Shown here in pieces: positions 19,504 through 28,741 of a DNA stretch of 35,841 nt; the stretch's first letter is position 1, and every line of letters begins with the position of its first letter. The stretch spans positions 1 to 35,841 of the forward strand of contig CAJQTP010000046.1 of assembly GCA_905620445.1 (NCBI GenBank), read 5' to 3'. Under the pieces are notes generated by a model. That model saw only the letters and a list, made by a program, of their open reading frames with translations. It was not told where the DNA came from and did not search any database. The translations under genes were made by a program, and so were the position numbers. The DNA comes from an uncultured Candidatus Thioglobus sp. GTDB taxonomy: Bacteria > Pseudomonadota > Gammaproteobacteria > PS1 > Pseudothioglobaceae.

Positions 19504-19617
19504 CTATTTTTTATCTTCTTTCTCTATACGTTTAAATTCTACTACAGTCATTACAGCGCCAACTATAGCAAGAGCAAAGCAGAAAAAACCAGTAAAGAAT
19601 ATTAGTGAATCATCCAT
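19504..19617 (-). CDS. 37-aa predicted single-TM small protein
   Basis: MDDSLIFFTGFFCFALAIVGAVMTVVEFKRIEKEDKK; same strand and tandem with the 64- and 62-aa membrane ORFs; below the ORF-track length cutoff. Confidence 0.5.
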   Translation of the reverse strand: MDDSLIFFTGFFCFALAIVGAVMTVVEFKRIEKEDKK

Positions 19618-19619
19618 GA

Positions 19620-19814
19620 TTAGTCCTTCCTAGCTATTATTTTAAAATAAATAGCAAAAGTTAAAATTGATGGGATCCAGGTTGCTGTAAACAATGCTTC
19701 CTGTTTTAAATCTTGGCCAGTGGTTACATCAACACCTTGAAACCAAAGATAAGCAGTTGTTACAAATGCAACTGCAACTGAAATTAAAATACATATATCT
19801 GACGTTTTTATCAT
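19620..19814 (-). CDS. 64-aa predicted membrane protein
   Basis: MIKTSDICILISVAVAFVTTAYLWFQGVDVTTG...TATWIPSILTFAIYFKIIARKD; two hydrophobic segments; AAGGA SD upstream. Confidence 0.6.
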   Translation of the reverse strand: MIKTSDICILISVAVAFVTTAYLWFQGVDVTTGQDLKQEALFTATWIPSILTFAIYFKIIARKD

Positions 19815-19835
19815 AACGAAATCCTTTATTAAAAA

Positions 19836-20024
19836 TTAGTCTTCATTCCAAAAAGCCCAAGACCCTATTAGCAAGAAAATGACCGCTAATGAGGCATGCG
19901 CCCTAGTACTTGTTTCCTGAGGTAACTCTATTAAAAATGGTACCATATTAAGCATACCAAGTATAAGCCAAATTACCGCTAGCGCAGCTAAAACTAGCGC
20001 CGCTTTTCCGATTTTTCTTTTCAT
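19836..20024 (-). CDS. 62-aa predicted membrane protein
   Basis: MKRKIGKAALVLAALAVIWLILGMLNMVPFLIELPQETSTRAHASLAVIFLLIGSWAFWNED; two hydrophobic segments. Confidence 0.6.
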   Translation of the reverse strand: MKRKIGKAALVLAALAVIWLILGMLNMVPFLIELPQETSTRAHASLAVIFLLIGSWAFWNED

Positions 20025-20050
20025 AAAATTATTATTTTAGCGCTAATATT

Positions 20051-21895
20051 CTAAAGAAGATCAGAAAATACTCTTATCTCAGCATTCTCTCTTAGCTGCT
20101 TAATGAGTGACACAAACATTTCATTGTTTGCTTGACTCATATAAAGTGCTGCAATACCAGTATCTGCATCTTCCTCTGGGAGCCTAACGCCGCTTAAATC
20201 AATCACTAAAGAAGTCAAGCTATCAACACTTCGAGAGCTGTATGTATGCTCGCCCTCAATAGGCTTGGGTATTGAAAAGGCAATACTGGTTACGTCAAAA
20301 GGTAACTCTTTAGCTCTAGAAATCCAGCCTTCTTTATTCCACTCTAGCTCATTATCAGTAAGTAGCTTATTTGTCATCAATTCATCGCCGCTCACTAGTG
20401 CAGTGGCAATTGCAAGTGATAGATTATCAATCAATATTTTTGCGCCAATATTACTTAAGATTGATGCAACTTGATCCTTAACCTCATCTAACTCTTTTTC
20501 GCGCTCAGGCTGAGCAGATGAAAGAGACAGAACTACAAATTTTTCTGCGCTAAGCTCAATTACTTCTGAGTTCTCACCCTCATCAATAACAGTCTCACTA
20601 AAAGCGGCAGACACAAAAGCCTCATCGTACTGTTCACTTGAACTTGCAAAATAGTCACTAGTTTGAAGCTCTAGACCAAATTGATCGGCAACCATATCAA
20701 GAGACTCTTCGTAAGCTAAGCTTGCAAACTCCTCCAATAAGTCAAACAGCATTTTTTTACTAACATTTTTCTTATTAAGGGCAACTAACTGCTCTGTGAC
20801 GTCATCAAAAGATTGAACTGTTTCAACTTCAATATCAGTCAGCTTAATAATATGGAAATAGCCGTAGTCTGTAGAAACAATTTCACTAACCTCTCCCACA
20901 TTCATTGCAAATGCAGCTTCATCAAATTCTGCGCCCATTAAATCTTTTTCAAAAAATCCTAGATCACCGCCCCTCTCATTCGAAGACGTATCTTTTGAAT
21001 TAACAATTGCAAGCTCAGAGAAATCAGCACCTTGGTTGATTTGCTCAAGAAGCTCTTTCGCAAGCTCTTCATTTTCAACTAATATATGTTGGGCGCGTCT
21101 TCTTTCTGAATTGGTATATAGCTCCAAGTTATCATCGTATAGACTTTTAAGAGTCTCCTCATCTGGGCTTGCAGGCTCTTCCATATCCGCTAATGAAAGC
21201 TCAACAAAATCAACTTTAACTTTTCGGCCCTCTATAAAGTTTGATCTATTTTCGTTAAAATAGTCTGAAATTTCACTTTGTGAAACAGAAACCTGGCTCT
21301 CATAATCTGAAGTATTAAGGGCTATATAAGAAACCTCCCTCTCTTGAGATGCGAGATCATTAAGCTGTTTAATTTGAGTTGATGACATGAACGCAGAGCC
21401 GCTCAAATTACGTTTAATTTGGTCTCGCGTTAGTGCCTTTGATTGAGCAATTTCATAACCGGCTGGTGAATAGCTATTCAGTCTTAAAAGTTGGCTGTAT
21501 CGATCTTCAGAAAACTTACCATCAACAATAAATGCTTGGTTCATTTCAATAACAGAGCGAACCTCATCATCTAAAGTAACAACATCCAATGAATTAGCAA
21601 AATTCTCTAATAATTTTTCATTGATCATTGAATCTATAAGCGTCTGCTTTAAGGCGTTATCAATTTCTTGTGAATACGCGGCTCCTAATTGTTGCTGCAG
21701 GTTTCTTTGCTGCGTATTTAATTCTTGATAATAAACGTTTATGTCAACATCCTCACCATCAACTGTTGCGATCGAAGCATTTGATGACCCACTTACATAG
21801 TCCTGGATACCAAATAAAGCAAATGGAATCGTTATAAAACCAACTACAACATAAGCAACCCAACCTTTAGATTTATTTCTTATTGCACTTAACAT
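20051..21895 (-). CDS. ppiD: Peptidylprolyl isomerase PpiD / SurA-N domain chaperone
   Basis: MLSAIRNKSKGWVAYVVVGFITIPFALFGIQDYVSG anchor; rotamase RRAQHILVENEELAKELLEQINQGADFSELAIVNSKDTSSNERGGDLGFFEKD. Confidence 0.95.
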   Translation of the reverse strand: MLSAIRNKSKGWVAYVVVGFITIPFALFGIQDYVSGSSNASIATVDGEDVDINVYYQELNTQQRNLQQQLGAAYSQEIDNALKQTLIDSMINEKLLENFANSLDVVTLDDEVRSVIEMNQAFIVDGKFSEDRYSQLLRLNSYSPAGYEIAQSKALTRDQIKRNLSGSAFMSSTQIKQLNDLASQEREVSYIALNTSDYESQVSVSQSEISDYFNENRSNFIEGRKVKVDFVELSLADMEEPASPDEETLKSLYDDNLELYTNSERRRAQHILVENEELAKELLEQINQGADFSELAIVNSKDTSSNERGGDLGFFEKDLMGAEFDEAAFAMNVGEVSEIVSTDYGYFHIIKLTDIEVETVQSFDDVTEQLVALNKKNVSKKMLFDLLEEFASLAYEESLDMVADQFGLELQTSDYFASSSEQYDEAFVSAAFSETVIDEGENSEVIELSAEKFVVLSLSSAQPEREKELDEVKDQVASILSNIGAKILIDNLSLAIATALVSGDELMTNKLLTDNELEWNKEGWISRAKELPFDVTSIAFSIPKPIEGEHTYSSRSVDSLTSLVIDLSGVRLPEEDADTGIAALYMSQANNEMFVSLIKQLRENAEIRVFSDLL

Positions 21896-22121
21896 AATTA
21901 TTTTATATACCAATAGCGTTGATGCTTAGCGCCATCAAACATTTAAACTTAAACTCAAAATAAAATTTGAGCTTCCTATAAAGAGTTAACTTTTAACTCT
22001 CAATTATTTATTTACTAGCTAGGAGTGTCTTACAATATTACTAGTCTCACTAAACTCGTTCAGCTGCATTATACAAGGCTAGACCCTTTATCTATACAAA
22101 GTTTTTAATCCTTAGTTTGTT

Positions 22122-23150
22122 TTAGTATTTTTTAGCTAAAGTTTCCAAAAGATTATTAATATCATTTAACTCAGAATTCCATGCTGTTACAAACCGAACC
22201 GCCTTACCATCAAGCTCTTCTTCATTAATATCGTAACCAGAATTATTTAAATAATCTATAACGTCACGTGGAAGATGAACAAAAACTTCATTGGACTGTG
22301 TTGGATATGCGAGCTTAATATTCGAAAAAGCATCCAAACCCTCGCTCAAAATTTTCGCCATTGCGTTTGCATGGCGAGCATTTCTAAGCCATACATCATC
22401 AGTTAGATACGCTTCAAGCTGTGAAGAAATAAAGCGCATTTTAGATAGAAGCTGACCTGACCTTTTATGCAAAAATGGAAAATTTCCAACCATCTCGGGT
22501 TTAAAAAATATAACTGCTTCAGCGGCAAGGCAGCCATTTTTTGTGCCGCCTAATGTTAGGACGTCAACTCCAGATTTCCAGGTCATCTCTGCAGGGCTTA
22601 CGTCAAGAGAAACAAGAGCATTTGCAAATCGAGCTCCGTCCATATGTACGCTCATTTTATTATCGCGCGCTATTTTAGAAATAGCCTTAATCTCGTCCAG
22701 TTGATACAGGGTGCCAGTTTCACATGACATGGTTACGCTCACAACAGAAGGCTGGGTAACGTGAACATTACCTGTACCCCTTATAGTTTCGGCTAGATCA
22801 CCCGCATCTATTCTTCCATTACTACTGCGCATTGGAACTAACTTAGCGCCACCCGTAAAAAGTTCTGGTGCGCCGCATTCATCAGTATTTATATGCGATA
22901 GCTCATGGCAATAAATTTTTCCAAAAACTGGAGCAAGAGCGGAAAGCGCTAATGCATTTGAAGCGGTTCCGGTTACCGCAAGAAAGACCTCAACCTCAAT
23001 TTCAAAAATCTTAGACAATCTATTTTTTAATGCTAAAGACCACTCATCATCCCCATAAGACCCTGCAATACCTGAATTGGCAGCAATGACAGCGTCCATG
23101 ACCTCAGGGCAAGCACTAGTTACGTTATCTGATGCAAATAATGCATTCAT
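22122..23150 (-). CDS. ltaE: Low-specificity L-threonine aldolase (PLP beta-eliminating lyase family)
   Basis: FASDNVTSACPEVMDAV, TGTASNALAL, MSVHMDGARFANAL, LTLGGTKNGCLAAEAVIFF motifs. Confidence 0.92.
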   Translation of the reverse strand: MNALFASDNVTSACPEVMDAVIAANSGIAGSYGDDEWSLALKNRLSKIFEIEVEVFLAVTGTASNALALSALAPVFGKIYCHELSHINTDECGAPELFTGGAKLVPMRSSNGRIDAGDLAETIRGTGNVHVTQPSVVSVTMSCETGTLYQLDEIKAISKIARDNKMSVHMDGARFANALVSLDVSPAEMTWKSGVDVLTLGGTKNGCLAAEAVIFFKPEMVGNFPFLHKRSGQLLSKMRFISSQLEAYLTDDVWLRNARHANAMAKILSEGLDAFSNIKLAYPTQSNEVFVHLPRDVIDYLNNSGYDINEEELDGKAVRFVTAWNSELNDINNLLETLAKKY

Positions 23151-23211
23151 TCAAGACTCCTTAAAGTGTAATTCATGAAAATATTCTTTTGTCGCTTGAG
23201 GTTAATGAGGC

Positions 23212-24201
23212 CTAGACAGGAACTGCAACGATGCCAAGAAAATCACCATTAACTACGTGCCCTGGAAAGTGCCTTCCAGTATAAATACCATCAATTCCAG
23301 CAAAGTACTCAACTGGCTCTGTTCCTGTTCGCTCTATATTGTGAACTTTAGCAACAAGCTGGCCTTTCTTTACTTTATCACCAAGGTCAACGCAGTGCTC
23401 TACCAGTCCAGTTGTCTCACTAAAAACATAGCAGCGCTCATCGGGCATATCTAAATTCATCGTTTCATCAACCTCCATTTCACCTTTAGTGATGCCGGCA
23501 TGACGAAGAATGTTTCGGATTCCTTTTTTAGCAATACCGACTGTATAGGCAGAAGTCGTTCCGCCTCCAGCAAGCTCAGTGCTAATAAAAACTTTACCCA
23601 TATTTTCTGCTGCAGTATCATACATGTTGACCGCATCGATCTCTAAAAGCATTACGGAGTGTGGCGCATTAAAAGCCTTCATAGCTGCAATGCATTTAGC
23701 TTGCTGCTCTTTATCTTTTAGTACATGAGCACAACAAAAAGGCAGAAAATCCAAAGTCTTACCGCCAGAATGAAAATCCAGCACATAATCAGCAAGAGGA
23801 AGAAGAGTGCGATTAAAGTAGTCCGCAATTTTCTCAGTAAAGTTACCCTCAGGATCTCCAGGAAAAACTCGGTTCATATTCCCACCATCAATTGGCGACG
23901 TCCTCTTGCCCGCCTGAAAAGCAGGATAGTTCATTCCAGGAACAATAATGACGCGCCCAGAAATATCTTCAGCTTTAATTTGACTCGCCAAATCAAAAAG
24001 AGCGATTGGCCCTTCGTATTCATCGCCATGATTTGCGCCAGTGAAAAGAATGGTTGGGCCCTGACCATTTTTTGCAACTGTTATAGGAATAACAATTGAT
24101 CCCCAAGCAGAATCATCATGAGAATGCGGAAGCTTTAGAAATCCATGCTGAACACCATCTTTTTCAAAGTCAACGGTTGAACTTATTGGGCTATCTTTCA
24201 T
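23212..24201 (-). CDS. Succinylglutamate desuccinylase/aspartoacylase family deacylase, DoeB-like
   Basis: PTILFTGANHGDEYEGPIALFDLA Zn-binding motif, GGNMNRVFPG, YVLDFHSGGKTLDFLPF; start ISSTVDFEKDGVQHGFLKLPHSHDDSAWGS resembles DoeB-type N-acetyl-diaminobutyrate deacetylases. Confidence 0.8.
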   Translation of the reverse strand: MKDSPISSTVDFEKDGVQHGFLKLPHSHDDSAWGSIVIPITVAKNGQGPTILFTGANHGDEYEGPIALFDLASQIKAEDISGRVIIVPGMNYPAFQAGKRTSPIDGGNMNRVFPGDPEGNFTEKIADYFNRTLLPLADYVLDFHSGGKTLDFLPFCCAHVLKDKEQQAKCIAAMKAFNAPHSVMLLEIDAVNMYDTAAENMGKVFISTELAGGGTTSAYTVGIAKKGIRNILRHAGITKGEMEVDETMNLDMPDERCYVFSETTGLVEHCVDLGDKVKKGQLVAKVHNIERTGTEPVEYFAGIDGIYTGRHFPGHVVNGDFLGIVAVPV

Positions 24202-24335
24202 GTCTAATTAGGATGTAAAAATAATATAGCGTCATTGTACTAGAGCGCTTTAATATTATCAATCTTGACTGGCGGTAAGCAAAGAGCAATGAGCTTTATT
24301 TTCGCTCAAGGGCAAAGTGTTAGCATATCCATGGA

Positions 24336-25130
24336 TTACTTAACACTAAATTTAAATACGATTTCTTTATCAAATACTTCCTCATCTTGAGGAAGTGGAA
24401 GAGGCGATGATTTAAAGACTGCCCTTCTGATAGATGCTCCAAATGCTTTTGCATTGCTTTTTGACATTGCAGGTAAATCACACCCTAGAATTTTTACGCC
24501 CTCTACAGCACCATTCTCAGCTTGATTAATTAGCACATCACAACTCCAGCTGTCTTCTGCGGCTTCATAGCGCCAAAATGCTTTAATATTTGCCTCAACA
24601 CTCTTAATGTAGGGTGACTTTAAGACACTCATTTGAGATGAGTTTTTTTCTACTTCAGAATCTTTAGTAAGTCCGTTTCTTTGTCTTTCAAACTCTTCAT
24701 TTCTTTTTGTTAACGCCTCAATACGGATTGCCTGTTGTTCAGGATTTAGCTTTGACATTTGACATATAAAATTTAATAAGATTTCATAACCAGTATTTGG
24801 CTCATAGTATTCCCAAGAACTAACCATATTATTTTCAATACCTTCACCCTCTCCCATAGGCATTGAAAAATTAACTCTTTTATTAACTTTAAACCCCTTT
24901 AAATTACAATCACCCTGGGCATTAGATTTAGCACTTCCATCACTCCATGAATCCATATAAAGCCAATAAATAAAACCCTCTCGCTCTTCGAGTGTTTCAA
25001 AGTCGATGTATAAAGAGGAAGTATTGCCTGGTAGTACAGTTGTCCACTCACCATAAGCATTAAATGAGAGTATTAGAGAAGATATTAGTAGGAGTAATTT
25101 ATTTTTCATGGCGACCATTCTAGGTGTCAT
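24336..25130 (-). CDS. Secreted protein: surface-adhesin-E-like N-terminus plus TolA-C-like C-terminus
   Basis: Signal peptide; WTTVLPGNTSSLYIDFETLEEREGFIYWLYMDSWSD...; SVEANIKAFWRYEAAEDSWSCDVLINQAENGAVEGVKILGCD...AVFKSSPLPLPQDEEVFDKEIVFKFSVK resembles the TolA C-terminal domain. Confidence 0.6.
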   Translation of the reverse strand: MTPRMVAMKNKLLLLISSLILSFNAYGEWTTVLPGNTSSLYIDFETLEEREGFIYWLYMDSWSDGSAKSNAQGDCNLKGFKVNKRVNFSMPMGEGEGIENNMVSSWEYYEPNTGYEILLNFICQMSKLNPEQQAIRIEALTKRNEEFERQRNGLTKDSEVEKNSSQMSVLKSPYIKSVEANIKAFWRYEAAEDSWSCDVLINQAENGAVEGVKILGCDLPAMSKSNAKAFGASIRRAVFKSSPLPLPQDEEVFDKEIVFKFSVK

Positions 25131-25272
25131 ACATAAAGGATAGATGAAGATTAGGAGTTGTTTAGATAAAGATAACCACTAAAACAAATCTGACTAAAGT
25201 CTCTCTGATATATGAGATAGAATTAATTTTGAGCTATAATTAAATTTCTTTAAAAATAAAAGGAGAAGTTTT

Positions 25273-25641
25273 ATGGCGAACTTAGTTAGAAAATCTTTTG
25301 ATACTCCTGATGATTTAATATCACCAGACAAGACTCGTGCAGAAGTGCTTGAATTTGGAACAGTAAAAGCTATTAGAGTAACAGCTCAACCAGGATGGAT
25401 GTGGTCGGAGTGTATTAAACCTCATGTTGGTGGTGATAGTTGCCAAGCAGGTCATTTAGGTGCTTGTATTCAGGGAAGCATGCGTGTTACTCATGATGAT
25501 GGCACCGAGATGATTGTTAATGCGGGTGATGCGTATTCTATTGCTCCAGGCCATGATGGTCAAGTCATTAGTGACGAGCCTTTTATTGGCTATGAGTTCA
25601 ATAATCAGGGCAAGTCATTCGCAGTATGGGATAACAACTAA
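25273..25641 (+). CDS. Cupin-like domain protein
   Basis: VTAQPGWMWSECIKPHVGG...CIQGSMRVTHDDGTEMIVNAGDAYSIAPGHDG; strong SD aaggagaag. Confidence 0.7.
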   Translation: MANLVRKSFDTPDDLISPDKTRAEVLEFGTVKAIRVTAQPGWMWSECIKPHVGGDSCQAGHLGACIQGSMRVTHDDGTEMIVNAGDAYSIAPGHDGQVISDEPFIGYEFNNQGKSFAVWDNN

Positions 25642-25663
25642 CAGCTATAAAAAGAGCTTATAA

Positions 25664-25688
25664 ATAAGGCCCTATCTTTGGGCCTTAT
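25664..25688. terminator. Bidirectional intrinsic terminator between cupin and MATE genes
   Basis: ataaggccc-tatcttt-gggccttat, 9-bp stem between convergent genes; overlaps the MATE stop codon (25685-25687). Confidence 0.8.
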
Positions 25689-27046
25689 CTTATTCTAGAG
25701 ATTGCTTTTTGAGGACTATATAAAAGAAATAGAGCTATCGCAAGGATAAAGGCAACACCTTCAGCAATTGAAAGAGCAGCAATAAACCGGAAATCGGATA
25801 GTAAGCTATAAAAAAGTATTAAAAGACCAGTTGGAAGAATCAATCCACGACTCATTGCTAAAAGCGCAGACTGAAAAGGCAGATGAATAGCAGTTAAGTA
25901 GCCAGTTATCATCATATTAAAGCCAGCAAAAATAAAAATTGGCCAAACATAAGTAACAAACTCCAGAGCCAACGCTACAGTTTGAGCACTGCCCTTCTCA
26001 TTAACAAATAGGTAAATCAGGGGCTCACTTGCTGTTACCAATACAGTTATAAAAAATAAACTTAATAAAGCAACTATAACGCAAGCAGTTTTTAGAAAAG
26101 CTCTAGTACGCTCTGAATTGCGAGCTCCATAATTTTGAGAAATCATCACCTGGCTAGTATCCTCAATGGCAAAGAACATCATAAATCCTGTCATCAACAT
26201 ATAATTGACAACTGTAATAGCCGCAACGCCGTCAACTCCAGCACGTTGGATCAACATCCAGTTAAAGATAAATGCAATAATTGCTCCAGATACCTCATTA
26301 ATAAATTCAGAAATTCCGTTATATGCTGCCTGGAATACTTCCATCCAGTTGTTCTGTCGAAAACTAAAACTTAACGTCCTCTCTGGCATGAAAAAATAAA
26401 ACAGAATAACTAATAGCGATAGAACTTCTGATATGCCTGTTGCCCACGCTGCGCCAGTTAGCCCCCAGTCATAAACCGCAATAAATAAATAGTCCAGTGC
26501 AATATTAACTACCGCGCCAACTCCAAGCGCAATGGCGGCAAGATTAGGTAAGCCATCTAAACGGATGAAGAAATACAGAGGGATAATAATCAACTGAAAA
26601 ATTACAAATGGCATGATGATGCGGTAATACTCGCTCATCACTGGGAAGAGTTCTTTAGTAGCGCCGAGACTCGCAAATATCTGCTCTTCAAACACTAGGG
26701 TCAGAGTAATAGACGCAACACCATAGAGAGTCATAAAAATTAGCGACTTGCTGAATATTGAAGATGCAGCTGCCTTATCTCCCTCACCAAGATACTTTCC
26801 GCCTCGAACTGAGCCACCAATCGACATCATCATACTAACGCCGAATAGGAGAGTAATTATCGGAATAATAAGATTAACTGCAGCTAGAGCTGTAATGCCC
26901 ACATAGTTTCCAATAAAAATGCCATCCACCAATGAGGAAGAGGTCATAGCAATTAGACCCAGAATAGACGGAATCAAATACCTAACGAACGTCGGAAAAA
27001 TCTCACCATTAAGAGCATCATTATCTTTAGTTGTATCAACATTCAT
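25685..27046 (-). CDS. MATE family efflux transporter
   Basis: 12-TM protein; PSILGLIAMTSSSLVDGIFIGNYVGITALAAVNLIIPI and repeat-half motifs. Confidence 0.92.
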   Translation of the reverse strand: MNVDTTKDNDALNGEIFPTFVRYLIPSILGLIAMTSSSLVDGIFIGNYVGITALAAVNLIIPIITLLFGVSMMMSIGGSVRGGKYLGEGDKAAASSIFSKSLIFMTLYGVASITLTLVFEEQIFASLGATKELFPVMSEYYRIIMPFVIFQLIIIPLYFFIRLDGLPNLAAIALGVGAVVNIALDYLFIAVYDWGLTGAAWATGISEVLSLLVILFYFFMPERTLSFSFRQNNWMEVFQAAYNGISEFINEVSGAIIAFIFNWMLIQRAGVDGVAAITVVNYMLMTGFMMFFAIEDTSQVMISQNYGARNSERTRAFLKTACVIVALLSLFFITVLVTASEPLIYLFVNEKGSAQTVALALEFVTYVWPIFIFAGFNMMITGYLTAIHLPFQSALLAMSRGLILPTGLLILFYSLLSDFRFIAALSIAEGVAFILAIALFLLYSPQKAISRIR

Positions 27047-27128
27047 CGGATTTCGATTATAGGTTTTAAATGAATGCCATTTTCACACAATTTACTCAAT
27101 GCAATGAGAGCTTGTAATCTATTAAAAA

Positions 27129-27205
27129 TGGCGGAGCGGACGGGGGTCGAACCCGCGACCTCCTGCGTGACAGGCAGGCGTTCTAACCAACTGAACTACC
27201 GCTCC
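27129..27205 (-). tRNA. tRNA-Asp (GTC), CCA encoded
   Basis: Reverse complement ggagcggtagttcagttggttagaacgcctgcctGTCacgcaggaggtcgcgggttcgacccccgtccgctccgcca folds as a cloverleaf. Confidence 0.97.
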
Positions 27206-27212
27206 AATTTTT

Positions 27213-27288
27213 TGGTGGGCGCTACAAGACTTGAACTTGTGACCCTCGCCTTGTAAGGGCGATGCTCTCCCAACTGAGCTAAGCGCCC
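27213..27288 (-). tRNA. tRNA-Val (TAC), CCA encoded
   Basis: Reverse complement gggcgcttagctcagttgggagagcatcgccctTACaaggcgagggtcacaagttcaagtcttgtagcgcccacca folds as a cloverleaf. Confidence 0.97.
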
Positions 27289-27324
27289 AAAAAAAATGCC
27301 CGAATCACTTCAGGAATCGGGCAT
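27289..27324 (-). terminator. Intrinsic terminator of the HU gene, U-tract abutting tRNA-Val
   Basis: Minus strand atgcccga...tcgggcat followed by a run of T directly before tRNA-Val. Confidence 0.8.
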
Positions 27325-27345
27325 ATTATACTGACAAAAAACTGT

Positions 27346-27618
27346 TTAGTTAACAGATTCCTTTAATAATTTTCCTGCTTTGAAAGCTGGGGCATTTGAT
27401 GCTTTAATTTGAATTGTAGCGCCAGTTTGTGGATTACGACCACTGCGAGCAGCACGAGCTCTAACCAAGAAGCTACCAAAGCCTGTAATTGCTACAGAGT
27501 CGCCTTTTGATAATGCACCTGTAATCGCGCTAGTTGTAGCATCTAAAGCGCGAGCAGCGTCTGCCTTAGAAAGTTCTGAACTGTCAGCAATTGCTGAAAC
27601 TAAATCTGATTTATTCAT
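27346..27618 (-). CDS. hupB: DNA-binding protein HU
   Basis: MNKSDLVSAIADSSELSKADAARALDATTSAITGALSKGDSVAITGFGSFLVRARAARSGRNPQTGATIQIKASNAPAFKAGK. Confidence 0.98.
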   Translation of the reverse strand: MNKSDLVSAIADSSELSKADAARALDATTSAITGALSKGDSVAITGFGSFLVRARAARSGRNPQTGATIQIKASNAPAFKAGKLLKESVN

Positions 27619-27776
27619 TTTTGATATTCCTTATATTTTAATTTATTTAGTAAACACCAAAAAAATTATAACGGTGTTGAAAAATATTATACATCAGTAA
27701 ACCGCAGTCTCAAGCCAAATCCAATAAAAAATTATAAAAAAATTATTGCATAATATGCAATTTTAATAAAAATACT

Positions 27777-28298
27777 TTAACTTTCAACAGGGTTAAGATG
27801 AACTACAAATTTTTTATCCCAGACATTTTGATCAATTTCACCGATATGCTTATATAGAATCATTCCTTTTTTATCCACTAAAAAAGTCTCTGGGGTCGCA
27901 TAAACCCCCAAATCCATTCCAATCTTGCCATCTGGATCAAACAAAATTTCATCAAAAGGATTTCCCATAATTTCTAAATACTTTGCACCATTTTCTCGAG
28001 TATCTTTGTAATCAATGCCTATTATTTGCAAATCTGTATTTTTAGCTATATTCATAATCATTTGATGCTCCTTTCGACATGTAGTGCACCATGACGCCCA
28101 AACATTGACTAAGGTCATTTTATTATCAAGAAGATTCACAACTTTAACGGTGTCGTCAGTATAAAAATCTTTACCTTCAATGGCAGGAAACATTTTTCCT
28201 AAGAGCGGAGAAGGCAGCTCACCTTTATTTGAATTTAGACTTAAAAACAGAAATGCTGCAATAACAATAAATATAATTAATGGAATTATTTTTTTCAT
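27777..28298 (-). CDS. ccmG: Cytochrome c biogenesis thiol:disulfide interchange protein CcmG/DsbE
   Basis: Membrane-anchored thioredoxin fold, VNVWASWCTTCRKEHQ, GIDYKDTRENGAKYLEIMGNPFDEILFDPDGKIGMDLGVYATPETFLVDKKG. Confidence 0.93.
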   Translation of the reverse strand: MKKIIPLIIFIVIAAFLFLSLNSNKGELPSPLLGKMFPAIEGKDFYTDDTVKVVNLLDNKMTLVNVWASWCTTCRKEHQMIMNIAKNTDLQIIGIDYKDTRENGAKYLEIMGNPFDEILFDPDGKIGMDLGVYATPETFLVDKKGMILYKHIGEIDQNVWDKKFVVHLNPVES

Positions 28299-28741
28299 TC
28301 TTCTTCTGCCGTAATTTTTAATGCTGCAGCGACTTCAGGCGGCATATAGTTTTCATCATGTTTAGCTAAAACTTCAGTTGCTAGAAAATAGGTCTTGCAA
28401 GTCCACCTCACACAATTAGTTAACACTGAGCCAGTTGCAACAATGCCTTGACCCTCTCTAAAAAGATCTGGCAGAATCCCTTCAAAATTTACCTCAACTG
28501 ATTCATTATTATCTGTCACCACAAAGCTTACTATCATATCTTGCCTCTTAACACTATCTTTTTCAACCAGTCCGCCCACTCTAAAGCTTTTTCCAACTGG
28601 AGCTTTGCCGTTGGCAACATCAGTTGGCGTATAGAAATATAATAGATTTTCATTAAACGCTTTGATACCTAAATAGCCAGCTGAAAATACTCCTAACACA
28701 AGGAGCGCAACAAGCAGCATTCGGTTTTGCCTTCTAGTCAT
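28295..28741 (-). CDS. ccmE: Cytochrome c heme chaperone CcmE
   Basis: FRVGGLVEKDSV..., GILPDLFREGQGIVATG, heme-binding LAKHDENYMPPEV. Confidence 0.97.
   Translation of the reverse strand: MTRRQNRMLLVALLVLGVFSAGYLGIKAFNENLLYFYTPTDVANGKAPVGKSFRVGGLVEKDSVKRQDMIVSFVVTDNNESVEVNFEGILPDLFREGQGIVATGSVLTNCVRWTCKTYFLATEVLAKHDENYMPPEVAAALKITAEEE

Noticed and set aside
21983-21999. gagttaa-ctt-ttaactc hairpin in the ppiD-ltaE spacer
   Set aside because: Only 7 bp, AT-rich, without a clear T-tract; could be chance in this base composition.
23725-24099. 124-aa plus-strand ORF
   Set aside because: Antisense to the DoeB-like gene, which has clear family motifs; composition (K/R/I-rich) is typical of shadow ORFs.
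27074-27256. Plus-strand ORF MAERTGVEPATSCVTGRRSNQLNYRSNFLVGATRLELVTLAL
   Set aside because: It is the antisense of tRNA-Asp and tRNA-Val; this peptide is a classic spurious annotation arising from tRNA complements.
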